Positions 1-23,813 of a stretch of 64,000 nucleotides of DNA are shown here, in pieces. A program made the translations under genes and the position numbers. The DNA is taken from positions 1,593,270 to 1,657,269 of the forward strand of contig LNAC01000163.1 in NCBI GenBank assembly GCA_002007465.1, given 5' to 3'. Every line of letters starts with the position of its first letter. The first letter of the stretch is position 1. The notes beneath the pieces were generated by a model, which did no database searches, was not told where the DNA came from, and saw only the letters and a list, made by a program, of their open reading frames with translations. Source of the DNA: Ailurus styani (taxonomy: Eukaryota; Chordata; Mammalia; Carnivora; Ailuridae).

Positions 1-2545
1 TGAATCAATACATCTCAGTAACAAGGTCACATCCCTTATCGCAATTTTCACAATCCTGAAGTCCAAAAAGCTCTGAAAACCAAGTTTTCTCCTAAGTTTG
101 CAGCAAATTATTTGGTGGCAAAACCTGACTTGAGGCTGTCATCTTTCTTCCACTTGATGGGATGTGGAGCTAATGTGTCTGATTTTAGGTGCTGATTCAC
201 ACCCTGCAGAGGGAGTTATACAATATATAGCATAAGCACTCTATTTAATCTCTAAAATCTGAAAAACACTCATTTCTAAAACACATACACCCTCAAGGCT
301 ATCAGATAAAGGATTGTGGACCTGTCCTTAGAACAGTATCTATCTCACATGTAGGGTAAAAATGAATTACCTATGCTCCGTAGAGCCCAGAGGGCTCATC
401 TAGTGCTACCTATTCCCTGAGCCCATTTTCTAGAGAGGATGATTGAAGGAGTAATGGCAAAGCTCAACACAGCCAGTCATAGCTGTTTTTTCTTCCATTC
501 CTCGAATAAATACGTTTTCCTGGCTATAACACAGTCTGTCCTAAGCCTCCAGAAATGGTCAAGTGCTCAATGGTGGGTATCAGTCTCTGTAAACATTTAT
601 AAAATCAGTCAACAAGTATTCATTTAGCACCTACTGTATGCTCGGCGATGTGAAGATACTACATGGTCCTGACCACTGAGATGAGGAAGACAAGGATACA
701 GTTAGGAAACAAAATGGTACACGACAATGTGCCAAATTAACAGTGGCATAGGCGAGGTGCTGAGCCCAAAGGGGCTTTATAAAGACAGTAGGATGAATTA
801 CAGTTTAATGCTAGTTATATGATCTTGCGATCTCGAGCCTCAGTTTTGTTATCTGTAAAATAGGTTGCTGTGAGGTAAGAAATATTTTATGTGGAGTGCT
901 GGATACATAAGTTATAAATAAATATTATGTTTTTTCCCTGTCAGTTGGTTCTTAGAGAATGGTAAAGGCACTTGAGTGGGTGTGAAGATGAATTAACTTT
1001 ATACCAACTAGAATACAGATTGTACATGTTGAGATCACTGTTAGAAATTAGATTAGAAGGGTAGGGCAAGTGGAGTGGCACTGTGAAGGGGAAGGGGAGA
1101 TTAAGCAGGGATATTATGGAACGTCTTGCCTTGGAGTAATGAGAAATAGAGACCAGTGAATAATTTTTGAGCAGAAAATAATGTGATAAAGTGCTGAAAA
1201 TTATTGTTATTATTATTATTATTATTTTGGAAGGTAGGGAGCTGGGAAGAGATTGGGAAGCTGGGAGTAGCTGAGTGTGTAGAATAGCAAATCCAGCTTA
1301 GGGCCTAGACTCTTGGTGGTGGTGGGTGAGTAGTCATGAGATCTTCAGATTGGGGGAAATAACAACAAAAACTCTCATGTAAAAAACAAACAAACAAACA
1401 AACAAACAAACAAAAAACTCTCATGTAACATTGCTATTTACCACCCTAATAACAAGTGTCTGTTTTATTGCAACTCAACAGGCAAGTACTGGGACAAATG
1501 ACTCACAATTCTTCTACATCAACTTCTCATAAAGAGGCTTACATACACGCACAGACTCGGCCCTTTGAGTATGATGGCAGTACAGTGAAATACAAAGCAT
1601 CTTCTGAACAGAGCACTAGTTCTGGCAGCTCAGAACAACCAGGACTTGGCTGTAGCCCGAGGTCTCTGATGTCAGAGAAATCTATCCTGCCCTCTTAAAA
1701 AATTCAAGGTCAAACATCTTTCTGCAGCCACTTCCAACTTTTCCTTGTCCTGCCCTGGTTTCCCCTAGAGCATTTTATAGGCTGAAGAAGTCAGAGTGCA
1801 TTTCTTGGTCCCAGGGATGCTATGACTGTCATGTGATGTAGGTTACCTCAGCCATTGAACACGAGATGCACATTCTTGAGAACATGGCTCCTGGACAGGA
1901 ATTAGCACAGCTAGAGGTATGTCTGTTTTATCCCTGCAGAATGTATCAAGACTCAGCATTTTGGAAAGTTACGCGATTTCCCCCCATTCTTTACACTATA
2001 GAGTACACATGGCTTATAATTCATTTCTCAAAGTCTCCTTGAGGATAAAGGACTCCTTGAAGCAACTATGCAACTAAGACAGTATTAACACAGCACCCGA
2101 CAACTATTTTAAAATACATGTTAATGGAACTTGTACTATTTGTGCAGTAAAGTAAATGCACCTATTTTCCATGCATTATGGTTATAGAGTTGGCCTTAAT
2201 TAAAAAGAAAGCAACCCACTCCTGCCAACCACCCAAGGCCACAGAACACATTCAAAGGAAAGAAGGAAGGTGAAAGGTATTAAATGCTGGTTAGGAACAA
2301 CGACTTAAAAAAATACTTGTAATATTTGGACTAGATTTTTTTAAAGTTGAAATTTACAAATATTATGCTCAACTGGGTGTGCTGTGTATGCCCCTAGATT
2401 TGTTGATGACATCCTCCTTTAGGAAGACAGATGAAAATGAAATTCCTCACTTACCAGAATTAGAGAAATGGAGCATTGCAGTGATTTTCAATCCCCCCCA
2501 CCAAAGACTCCTTTTACCCGCTTGTTTTAAAATGTTGTCTACTGT
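1..2545. other. intergenic, ZNF189 3' side
   Basis: No gene recognised. It holds a MIR-like 3' end (about 815-935), a TTA microsatellite (1204-1225), a CAAA microsatellite (1387-1412) and the unassigned ORF at 1459-1698. ALDOB, expected to the left by synteny, has no recognisable exon here. Confidence 0.6.
1459..1698 (+). other. unassigned ORF, possible exon (function unknown)
   Basis: An 80-codon reading frame with a polar, Ser/Thr/Gln-rich translation (THNSSTSTSHKEAYIHAQTR, later STSSGSSEQ). A plausible acceptor (ttttattgcaactcaacag, ending 1482) lies inside it. I do not recognise a family, and no partner exon is visible. It may be a chance ORF, a gene remnant or a terminal exon of a gene outside the window. 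Confidence 0.2.
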
Positions 2546-2905
2546 GATGGTTTACCTTTTGTTTAAATTTGACTGGGCTAAGGGATGCTGGTAAAATACT
2601 CTCTCTTGTGTTTGTGAGGGTTTCTGGAAGAGATGTGCATTTGCATCTGTAGACTGAGTCAAGATCAACTTCACCAATGTCAATGGGCATCATCCAATTC
2701 ATTGAGGGCGTGAACTGAACAAAAATGCAGAGGAAAGGCAAATTTGCTCTCCACTGAACCTGAGGCATCCATCTTCTCCTGTCCTTGGACATCAGTGCTC
2801 CTGGTTCTTGGGTCTTTGGGCTGGGACTGAATTATACCACTGGCTTTGGTGGTTCTTGTTTATAGCTGGCATGAGACTTCTTGGCCTTTGTAAGTACATG
2901 AATTC
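2546..2905 (+). repeat. old dispersed repeat (TGTGATGGTT..TTGACTGG type)
   Basis: Begins CTACTGTGATGGTTTACC and carries GACTGGGCTAAGGGATGC, GGGCATCATCCAATTCATTG, and 'tggacatcagtgctcctggttct'-type consensus blocks of a well-known ancient mammalian interspersed repeat. I do not assign the subfamily. A second copy lies reversed at 63540-63935. Confidence 0.6.
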
Positions 2906-3474
2906 AAAATCTTCTCCTCCTATTCCCTTCTGCATTGTCTCTTAAATTAAAATGGAGGCATCACATGATGTGCTGTGTGTAGTTTTTGGAAAGGTACCCA
3001 GGTGAGTATCAGGTATACTGGAATATTTCCTAAGATTAGTGCTAGTCACATAGCTTTAGTTGTGAAATTCAGAGCTGCACATTAAAATATGTGCCCCTTC
3101 CTCTTCTGCACACACACACAATTTAAATACAAGGAAAATGTTATCACAGAATTTTCGGCAGCATGAAGTCCTATGTCTTTAGCATAGCAACTCTCCCTGC
3201 CCTTGTTCACAGGCAGCTTTAGCCACCTGCCACTTACCCATAACCATTCACCTGGAGGCTCACTCTGTAGCTAGTAGGTCCTCCGAAAATTCTGTCTTCA
3301 GACACTGTTTTTCTTGGTACTCATATTTTAGTCTGATCTTAAGCATCATCTCCTCTTGAAAGATTTAACTTTCTCCTCCTCTCCTCTTCATGTGCCTCCC
3401 TGTTCTTTTATCATCCTCTTAGAAAACAACCGTGAACATTGCAATAACCTTGTTTTTAAAAAGTTAATCTTTTT

Positions 3475-3665
3475 GGGGCACCTGGGTGGCTCAGTCCTTA
3501 AGTGTCTGCCTTAGGCTCGGGTCATGATCCCAGGGTCCTGGGATTAAGCCCCACATTGGGCTCCCTGCTTGGCAGGAAGCCTGCTTCTCCCTCTCCCATT
3601 TCCCCTGCTTGTGTTCCCTTTCTTGCTGTGTCTCTGTCAAATAAATAAAATCTTAAAAAAAAAAG
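3475..3665 (+). repeat. CAN-SINE (older subtype)
   Basis: GGCACCTGGGTGGCTCAG head, CT-rich 3' part, AAATAAATAAAATCTTAAAA tail. Confidence 0.9.
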
Positions 3666-4108
3666 TTGATCTTTTGGTTGTGCTTTATATAAGCAATGAA
3701 TTGTATATATAATTAAGAATTGTTTCACTGCAACTGGTGTTTTGAGCTATCACTCCAGGTTCATAACCAAGGATAAAATTATGTAATTTTAGTAGGACTA
3801 TCTCACATGACCATGTCCCCACATTATGATGAAGTCAACAGCCAGAGCTTCTGCTAAGCAAGGTAACCATACACGAAAGAGATGCAACTCTGGCAAAAAG
3901 CACAATGCTTAAGTGTGCATGCAACTATAACGTATGGCAAACACTTCACATTAGGCTTTTCAAAATACTGAGAACAGGTCCAAGCACCTCATTATTAGTT
4001 GAGACACTGGCCTAAGAATGACTCATGTAGAAAAAGTAAATCTGGGGAAATTTCAGGCAGGAGGAAAATTGAGGCATCAGCGCATTTTCAGTTACTTTTT
4101 GTACTTTT

Positions 4109-4304
4109 CTTTTTTTTTTAAGATTTTTATTTATTTGACACAGAGAGATCACAAGTAGGCAGAGAGGCAGGCAGAGATAAAGGAGGAAGCAGGCTCCCTA
4201 CCGAGCAGAGGGCTTGATGCGGGCTAGGCTAGATCCCAGGACCCTGAGATCATGACCTGAGCCAAAGGCAGAGGCTTTAACCCACTGAGCCACCCAGGCG
4301 CCCT
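4109..4304 (-). repeat. CAN-SINE, antisense
   Basis: T-rich start, AGATTTTTATTTATTTGACA, ends CCACCCAGGCGCCC. TTTTTGTACTTTTC is duplicated on both sides (target site). Confidence 0.93.
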
Positions 4305-4612
4305 TTTTGTACTTTTCACTGGGCTACAAACAGTTTTGACAAGTGAACTGCATGCTGACTACCTAATTTGAATATGGGAGAGCACAATTTCTACATATAT
4401 ACCTTCACATTCACATGTGCGCACATAAATATTCCCAGGGGAAGATGAAAAGTGTGGAAGGGATGTTCAGAATGTCTGTAATATAGAAGAAAGTGAGGTG
4501 TTTTGCTCAGACTATTAGGTAGGTAGAGTTACAGAGTTCTGGTGATTTGGAATTCTGTAGTAAGAAACTAAAGAATCTGAATTTAACCCTAAGGGAACTA
4601 TCCCAGAAAAGG

Positions 4613-5285
4613 TCACTACGGGCACACCTTGTTCTATTGTGGTTTGCTTTATTGTGCTCTGCAGATACTGCATGTTTTCACAAACGGAAGGTTTGTGGCA
4701 AACTAGCATCAGGCAAATCTCTTGATTCCATTTTTCTAAGAGCATTTGCTCACTTTCTGTCTCATTTTGGTAATTCTTGCAGTATTTCAAACATTTTCGG
4801 GCGCCTGGGTGGCTCAGTGGGTTAAAGCCTCTGCCTTTGGCTCAGGTCATGATCTCAGGGTCCTGGGATCGAGGCCCGCATCGGGCTCTCTGCTCAGCGG
4901 GGAGCCTGCTTCCTCTTCTATGCCTGCCTCTCTGCCTACTTGTGATCTCTCTCTCTCTGTGTCAAATAAATAAATAAAATCTTAAAAAAAAAAAACAAAA
5001 AACATTTTCATTACTATTATATTTGTTACGCTAATCTGATTAGTGATTATGACTGAAAGCTCAGAATGATGGTTAGGACTTTTTAACAATAGGTATTTTA
5101 AAATTAAGGCATGTACATTGCTCTCGTAGACATAATACTATTGCAATCACTAGACTACTGTAAAGTGTAAACATAACTTTTATATGCAGTTAAAGAAATC
5201 AAAAGTTAAATTGACCTGCTTTATTGCAGTATCTGCTTCAGTGCAGTGCTCTGGAACCAAACACTATCTCCAAGGTATGTGTGTA
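4613..5285 (+). mobile_element. Tigger1-like (TcMar) non-autonomous remnant, interrupted by a SINE
   Basis: Left part matches the Tigger1 5' end (TTGTGGTTTGCTTTATTGTG, GGTTTGTGGCAAAC, CATTTGCTCACTTTCTGTCT). Right part matches its 3' end (GCTCAGAATGATGGTTAGGA, GACATAATACTATTGCA, CATAACTTTTATATGCA, TCTCCAAGGTATG). The transposase body is missing. CAN-SINE 4799-4995 is inserted in it. Confidence 0.8.
4799..4995 (+). repeat. CAN-SINE inside the Tigger1 remnant
   Basis: Full head and A-rich tail; the AAACATTTTC target-site duplication flanks it. Confidence 0.95.
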
Positions 5286-6431
5286 GTCACAAGTACAACA
5301 AGTGAGAGCAATTTCTTTTAAATCCTTGATTGTAATTTTTAAGTGCAGTATTTGACAGGATAGATTTTGCAGGAAAATAACAAAGAACTCTTACACAAAG
5401 CAAAAAACAAAACAGGTTTAATGATTAAAACAGATGAATTAATAGGTTTATATAACCATCAACTAAGGGAAGCCCTAGAACCAGAAATAAGGATTTTAAA
5501 ATCGCATGCAAAGTCTAGTTACCATAAAAACCAAAGCAATACCAAAATATCTCAGCTTCCTAGTATAGACTCCAGGTCTTTTTATTTCCAACTCTTGGTA
5601 ATCAAAATATGTACACTTTCGCATGCTACTGGTAGTGGAGGAATAAAATTATTTGTATAGGACTACAATTATGTTTCACAGATGGGAGGGCACAGAAAGA
5701 AGTGTCTTCCTCCACTTTTTCAGGCCCATCTTGAAAAAAGGCACTCCCAAAGGTTCCTTGGTAACACCTTTGCTAGGTTTGTTAATTACTCACATAATCT
5801 TTACATGTAAGATTAATGGCCCAGTCATTTCACGGATCTGGGAACCACAAGGCATTGGAAATGTTTCTTTAACTCACATGTCAAATAATTGGCTTTCTTA
5901 AGCAATGACCCAAAAAAAACTTTTGGATATCAGTTTGGAAAAAAACTGGGGCTCTATTTCCTTGAAAACTTAATCATATGCTTAATTACTAGGCTTTGGC
6001 ATGCACTGCTAAACATATTATGGAACTGAACAAACCATCATATGATGGTGGCAGGGGACTCTCTTGAATAATTACTCTAGTTTTCTAACTTCTGCTCTCT
6101 TGTACCAATGCAATTTTGCCCTTGTCCCTTTATTAATTATAATACCAAGTGCTCTGAACCTGGGTTTGACCTCTCTCCTGAAAGATGTGTGAGAAAAAAG
6201 ATGCTTAAATAAATTACTGAGTCCTTCTCTAGGATCGTCAAAACAAAGAGTAATGGAAGTTTTCAGCTGCCTGTGTGCAGTTGTCCACCTTTCACAGAAT
6301 CTTTAGAAACCATTTGCCTGAGGCCAAGGAGAATACATTTTGTCACTAAACCTGACTCACGGTGAGCCATACTGAAACTGCTCTTGGGCAGCTAGTCTCA
6401 AATCAAACTGAGCTTGAATATTTTTCTCCAT
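5286..6431. other. intergenic and probable ZNF189 3' UTR
   Basis: No coding signal or familiar repeat seen from 5286 to about 6100. The right part is likely ZNF189 3' UTR, read on the minus strand. Confidence 0.5.
6129..6134 (-). terminator. ZNF189: candidate ZNF189 polyadenylation signal
   Basis: AATAAA on the minus strand, about 300 nt downstream of the ZNF189 stop codon. It is only a candidate: transcript data are needed, and the human 3' UTR may be longer. Confidence 0.3.
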
Positions 6432-18700
<12,269 letters not shown>

Positions 18701-19051
18701 CTCCTGGACAGAAAATCAGGGCAGGAACCCGCGGCGGTCGCACGGAAGGGAGCCTCTCGTAAGGCCTACCCAGCCTTTAGAAATGAGGCCCAACGAAGGC
18801 GAGGCCTCCAGGCTGGGTCTGGCCAGGTCCTGCCTCGGTCCCCGAGCGGTCACGACCCCAGCAGCATATCAGACGCGCTTCTTGGCCGTCCCCCAACCCC
18901 AAATTCCCTCCCCGCCTAGCTGCGCAGACTTCCAGGCCTCGCTAGAGCCTCCTCCCGGTTGCCAGTTCCTCCTCCTTTCAGCCAAGCAGCGCTATGACCG
19001 CCCGCCCCCGGACCAGAAGGCGTCACCCGGAACCTTCCCGGGACGCCCCCA

Positions 19052-19070
19052 ACTACAACTCCCGTCATGC
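19052..19070 (+). promoter_or_regulatory. ZNF143/Staf-like binding site 1
   Basis: ACTACAACTCCCGTCATGC closely matches the ACTACAAYTCCCAGCATGC consensus of ZNF143/Staf promoter elements. It lies in the shared promoter, about 200 bp before the MRPL50 start codon. Confidence 0.75.
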
Positions 19071-19116
19071 TCTGAGAGAGCGCCTCGGTCCGGCCTCCGC
19101 CGGCAATGGCCGCCGG

Positions 19117-19136
19117 ACTACATTTCCCGGCGTGCA
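19117..19136 (+). promoter_or_regulatory. ZNF143/Staf-like binding site 2
   Basis: ACTACATTTCCCGGCGTGCA is a second, more diverged copy of the same element. It has the same orientation and sits 65 bp from the first. An AATGGCCGCCGG stretch just upstream (19105-19116) is YY1/NRF1-promoter-like. Confidence 0.65.
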
Positions 19137-19269
19137 AGACGGGAGGGAGAAGCGGGTGGTGCTTAACAGGAAAAAGGGAACACCTACCACTAAGCTGACA
19201 CCTGACTGGCTGGTCTTGGCGCGTCACTGCCCCCCTGAGGGCAGAGCTTTAACACGCAGCTCTCCTCCG

Positions 19270-19281
19270 TGATGGCGGCAC
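19270..19281 (+). promoter_or_regulatory. MRPL50: YY1-like element overlapping the MRPL50 start codon
   Basis: TGATGGCGGCAC fits the AAnATGGCGGC YY1 motif. In many housekeeping genes this motif also supplies the initiator ATG, as it would here. Confidence 0.55.
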
Positions 19282-19363
19282 TGTCAGTTTCTGGCGTTAC
19301 CAGAAGAGGCCTCACGTGGATCGTGTTAGGGGCACCACGCAGAGAATTTTGGTCTCGATTCAG
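19272..19363 (+). CDS. MRPL50: MRPL50 coding exon 1
   Basis: ATG in a strong context (GTGATGG), 92 nt, donor CAG|gtaaag. It encodes the presequence and ends two bases into the Arg codon. Confidence 0.93.
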
Positions 19364-20894
19364 GTAAAGCGGAAGGCTGGATGGTGGGTCTCGTTCAGCG
19401 AAAGTAAGGAGAGAAACTGAGGAGGATGAAAGGACGAATTCAAAAGCGAGTGTCGTTCTATGAAGACGGGACCCCCGTCCTGCGCTTGGACCAGGGTTCG
19501 GAGGCCAGAAGCGTAAGCGCGGGTCTCCTGGAGTAGGGGGATCCAGTCTTGGCCTCAGTTTTGTCATCTGATCACGGGATACCGCTCTCTTTCCCTCCCA
19601 CGTCACTCATTGATTTGTTACGGAAACAGTACTGGCCGCTTGTTTAGGTACCGAGTGCGGTGTCCGGAAACAGATGGTTCGTTTGCGACGAGCAACATAG
19701 AACAGGAACGTGAAAGCGCTCTGTAAACGAAGTTCATTTGCGCGGTGTATTTCTTCACACGCAAGATTCAGAAATGAAGTGTGGCCTCCTCATTTTGTTC
19801 GTTTGTTTATTCATTGATTCACTCAACAGATAGTTACTAAACGTCAGGTCTGGACCAGCAGTAGTTTACTCCAAGTAGTTTACAGTAGCGAAACAAAGTC
19901 CCTTTCAGAGCTCTGACATATGGGGACACTGAGGCTTCATGGAGAGGAAGTATTTTGCCAAGAGCAGGTTAATGGCAGAGCTGGAACCAGAGCCCAGGTT
20001 TTTGACTCCCCATCTACTGCTTTTGCCACAGCACCATGTGGAATATTTTGAAGGTAAATCTATTTGACTCACTGTGTTAGGACATCAAAACTTGTGGGAA
20101 CCTCAGAGAGCAATTTATGCCCTTCGGTTTCAAGCAAAAGCTCTTTCCTTCCCGAAGGATTTTTGTCATTTGTTCATGGATTAGCTTCCCCTCTTTTTTG
20201 GTTAGTATTATTATCTCAGATTTCCTTCAGGGTTGTTTCATTCACTCGTTCATCACAAATTTATAGAGTGGCTACTATATGTCAGATGTTTGGGTGTTAG
20301 GGATGCAGTGTGTACCAGCCCAATTCAGTTATGAGCTTCCGAAGGCAGGTACCTATCTTATGCTCTCCACAGTGCCTGGGAGAGTAGTAAGTATGCATAT
20401 TATTTATTGATTTAGATAGATAAGATTGGGTCTGGTGTTCATCGTCTTGTCAGCTACATTAGTGCAGTTAACCAAAGATTCACATACTTGTTTTTGATCT
20501 TTCCAGAAAAGAGACAAAGCCAGTGGTGGCTGAGACAGTAGAAGAGGTGAAGGAAGAACCTATTTTGGTGTGTCCACCCTTACGAAGCCGAACATACGTA
20601 CCACCTGAAGATCTCCAGAGTCGTGTGGAATCTTGTGTCAAAGAAATTTTTGGCTCATCTGTTCCTAGCAATTGGCAGAATGTGTCCCTGGAAGATGGTC
20701 ATCTGAAATTCGGTTTGTTGGCACGTTTAGCTGATGACTTGGGCCATGCAGTCCCCAACTCCAAGCTTCACCAGATGTGTAGGGTCAGAGATGTTCTTGA
20801 TTTCTATAATGTGCCTATTCACGATAGATCTAAATTTGATGAACTTATTGCCAGTAACCTGCCTCCCAATTTAAAAATCACTTGGGCTTACTGA
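19272..20894 (+). CDS. MRPL50: MRPL50 (mL50), mitochondrial ribosomal large-subunit protein (gene span, 2 coding exons)
   Basis: Structural protein of the mitochondrial 39S ribosomal subunit, made in the cytosol and imported. The exons are 19272..19363 and 20507..20894; the splice falls within an Arg codon and gives 159 aa (158 in human, as I recall). The N-terminus ([20 protein letters not shown]) is basic with no acidic residue, as expected of a matrix-targeting presequence. The rest carries the family body: [56 protein letters not shown] and the terminal [12 protein letters not shown]. The frame is intact and the splice sites are standard. It is divergent from ZNF189 and shares its promoter; the synteny supports orthology. 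Confidence 0.96.
19364..20506 (+). other. MRPL50: MRPL50 intron
   Basis: Single coding-region intron. It contains a MIR 3' part and a MIR/L2-like 'TATAGAGTGGCTACTATATGTC' stretch near 20260. Confidence 0.85.
19905..20035 (+). repeat. MIR 3' part
   Basis: GGGGACACTGAGGCTTCATG..GTATTTTGCCAAGAGCAGG..GCAGAGCTGGAACCAGAGCC is the MIR 3' signature. Confidence 0.75.
20507..20894 (+). CDS. MRPL50: MRPL50 coding exon 2
   Basis: Acceptor tttgatctttccag at 20493-20506. It gives [14 protein letters not shown] and continues to the TGA at 20892-20894. It holds all the conserved mL50 body. Confidence 0.95.
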
Positions 20895-21152
20895 GCAGTT
20901 CAGAAGAGGAGCATGTTGAAATCATTTTGTCCTGAGGTTGGTTATTAGACTTGATACTTTACCATGTAAAATGCTGTCAGAACTGTTCTCTAAACACACT
21001 TTTTTCTGCGGAAGAATGAATTATCTCTTTTTTTTTCCCCTCATGTCATTAATTAACGGATTTTCTTTTTTCACATTTGCTGGAAAAATTTTTCTTAATG
21101 AGATCACATCATTAATCATGTATGAAAATTTTCTTCTCTGGAAGACACAGTA

Positions 21153-21158
21153 ATTAAA
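21153..21158 (+). terminator. MRPL50: candidate MRPL50 polyadenylation signal ATTAAA
   Basis: ATTAAA lies 259 nt after the stop. A second ATTAAA occurs at 21437-21442, followed by a GT/T-rich stretch. Either could be used. Confidence 0.35.
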
Positions 21159-21677
21159 CTTGTTCTTAAGATGTGAGGCTATTATATGTTCAGATGTGGT
21201 GTTTATTCTTCATAGGCATAAAATAGTAGATGCACAAACATGTTTTAATTCTGTTAAGACTCTTAAATCTAAGGTGGTATTATGTGTATTATAAATACAA
21301 ATAAGGAAACTTGGATATTTGTAAAAGAAATGTAAAAATCTATGTTGTATATTATAGCAAGTTGTTTCTTTCACTGCCTTACTTCATAAGTAGAAATAGA
21401 AAATGATAGTGTTCATCCTAGATTAATCTCTTTGGAATTAAAGTACATTTTTTGAAGAGTTGTGTGTTTTTTAATTTTTTTAAAGGTGAAATTTGCTTCT
21501 CTGCCTTGTCATTTCCTTAATTTAAGTATTATAAATGAAAAAAATTAGAGTATATGCGAACTATGAAGTGCTGTGAATTTTTTTAAATAAGAGATATGCC
21601 AGATTGTATATCTAAGTGAATAGTCTCTTCAAAGGAGATGATGTTTATGTCAAACCTTTTTATCTTTTCTTTCATTT

Positions 21678-21873
21678 TTTTTAAAAAGATTTTTATTTAT
21701 TTATTTGACAGACAGAGAGAGAGATTACAAGTAGGCCGAGAGGCAGGCAGAGAGAGAGGAGGAAGGCTCCCTGCTGAGCAGAGAGCCCCATTCGGGGCTC
21801 GATCCCAGGACCCTGAGATCATGACCTGAGCCGAAGACAGAGGCTTTAATCCACTGAGTCACCCAGGCACCCC
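21678..21873 (-). repeat. CAN-SINE, antisense
   Basis: AAAGATTTTTATTTATTTAT start, ends CACCCAGGCACCCC. Confidence 0.93.
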
Positions 21874-21881
21874 AACTGTCA

Positions 21882-22064
21882 ATTTTTTTTTTGACAGAGA
21901 GGGGGCCATGCACTGGAGTGGGGCAGGGGTGGGATGCAGAGGGAGTGGGGGAGAGAATCTTAAGCAGGCTTCACACTCAGCGTGGAGCCGTGATGGGGAG
22001 CTCAATCTGATGACCTGAGCTGAAATCCAAAGTTGGCTGCTTAACTGAGTAAACCAGGCGCCCC
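21882..22064 (-). repeat. older diverged CAN-SINE, antisense
   Basis: TTTTTTGACAGAGAGGGGGC..CTTAAGCAGGCTTCACACTC..GTAAACCAGGCGCCCCCC. Confidence 0.8.
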
Positions 22065-22820
22065 CCTTTTCTGTAACTTCTTAAAAATGGCTTTGGAAAA
22101 AAAAATGGCTTTGAGTACCTATGGATGTCCACTAGGGTGGTCTTTGCAGACTTTGGTGTAGGTACTCAATTTGTGGAAATACTCAAATAGCTAGTTACCA
22201 GATAGTTCTGAACTACAGATGCTAAATGAGGAAGTGATTAAATTAGGAATTATTTTTGTTTAGACTTTAGATATGACTAGAGAGTAATAAGACGGTGAAG
22301 GAATTTCATGTATTTTATCTTGACTACTAATAGTTCTGAAAGAAAAGTGATAGTTTTTATACAAGGGAAATTGCATGTATTCTCTTTTCCAGGGTGACTA
22401 CTTTGAAGAGGGCAAAAGTCAGATGGGTATATAAATTGGGGCATATTAATAAAATTGGTTACGTTGTAGTCATACCCTATAAATGTCATCAGCAGACAAT
22501 CAGATTTTTAATAATCTGTACATTAAAGAACATCAGAAGTTTCTGAAACCCTGGAGCTTAAACATCAGAGCTGATACATTCCTTCTATGTGAGAAGGTTT
22601 CAGTATGGAAATAGTTGAATTCAACTTATAGGATTTGATTATCTCATTTCCCACACAACTTATACTCCTGGTCTGGAGGCGCAGAAAAGTGTGCAAAAGG
22701 GCATGATGGAGGTAATAGATGGTAAAGGGAGTGTGGAAAAACACTTGGTTTCACCTGGAGAACTGCAAACCAGGCTTCATATGGTGTAAAGGCAGAACTT
22801 ACTTCTTTGTAACCTGGAGC

Positions 22821-22990
22821 AGTGTTTCTCAAAATTTAATGTGCATATGAATTACTTGGAGATCTTTTTAAAATGCAAATTCTGACTATGTAGGTCAAGA
22901 GTGGGTCCTGAGCTTCTGTATGGCTAAAAAGCTCCTAGGCAATGCTGTTCATGTTTTCAGTAACATGGCCCTAGACCCTAGTATTAAAGT
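22821..22990 (+). mobile_element. hAT-Charlie non-autonomous remnant (MER5/MER3-like)
   Basis: CAGTGTTTCTCAAAATTTAA, ATGAATTACTTGGAGATCTT, AAAATGCAAATTCTGA and AAGCTCCTAGGCAATGCTG follow the consensus order of these elements. Confidence 0.65.
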
Positions 22991-23392
22991 GGGAAGGTAC
23001 CATCCCTGAAGCTCCAGTCCTGGAAAGTTGAGCTAATGGACAATATAAACCACATCCATCAATAACTAGAAGGTGTCACTGTTTGACAGTCTAATACAAT
23101 AAATCTATCAGAATAATGCCCTTTAGTTTTCCTGAAAAGGTTACATTAGGTTTGCTAACTTGTTTACTGAGGTAACCAAGCATGGTGTAATTATAAATGG
23201 TTTACATTTAAAAAAAATTAAGTGATTGCTGTATAAAAGAGTTCTCATTTATAGTTAGCTGGGCCTTTGAACTCAGTAAATATACTTACATAAAACCTGG
23301 TAATAAAATATTCAGTGTTAATAGAAATAGATTTGCACAGATAGTATGTATTTTAAGCCACAAAAATAGAATTCTCCCTCTCTTCTGTTTCT

Positions 23393-23597
23393 TTTTCTTT
23401 TTTTTTTTTAAAGATTTTATTTATTTATTTGTCAGAGAAAGCGAGAGCACAAGCAGGCAGAGTGGCAGGCAGAGGCAGAGGGAGAAGCAGGCTCCCTACT
23501 GAGCAAGGAGCCCAATGCAGGACTCAATCCCAAGACCCTGGGATCTGACCTGAGCCGAAGGTAGCTGCTTAACCAACTGAACCACCCAGGCGTCCCT
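23393..23597 (-). repeat. CAN-SINE, antisense (dog-like subtype)
   Basis: T-tract, GATTTTATTTATTTATTTGT, AAGCAGGCTCCCTACTGAGC, ends CCACCCAGGCGTCCC. Confidence 0.92.
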
Positions 23598-23624
23598 CTT
23601 CTGTTCTTTTTTATTTTAACATCT

Positions 23625-23813
23625 TTTTTATTATTATTATTATTATTTGACAGAGACACAGGGAGAGAGGGAACACAAGCAGGGGGAGTGAGAGAGGGAG
23701 AAGCAGGCTTCCCAACTGAGCAGGGAGCCCAATGTGGGGCTCGATCCCAGGACCCTGGGATCATGACCTGAGCCGAAAGCAGACGCTCAACGACTGAGCC
23801 ACCCAGGCGCCCC
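23625..23813 (-). repeat. CAN-SINE, antisense
   Basis: ATTATTATT-containing tail, ends CCACCCAGGCGCCCC; TAACATCTTTTTT on both sides. Confidence 0.92.

Noticed and set aside
1..2545. ALDOB 3' end
   Set aside because: Expected by synteny to the left, but no aldolase C-terminal sequence was found here.
4746..4977. Recurrent ORFs with [19 protein letters not shown] or [18 protein letters not shown]
   Set aside because: These translations recur at every young CAN-SINE and are repeat artefacts.
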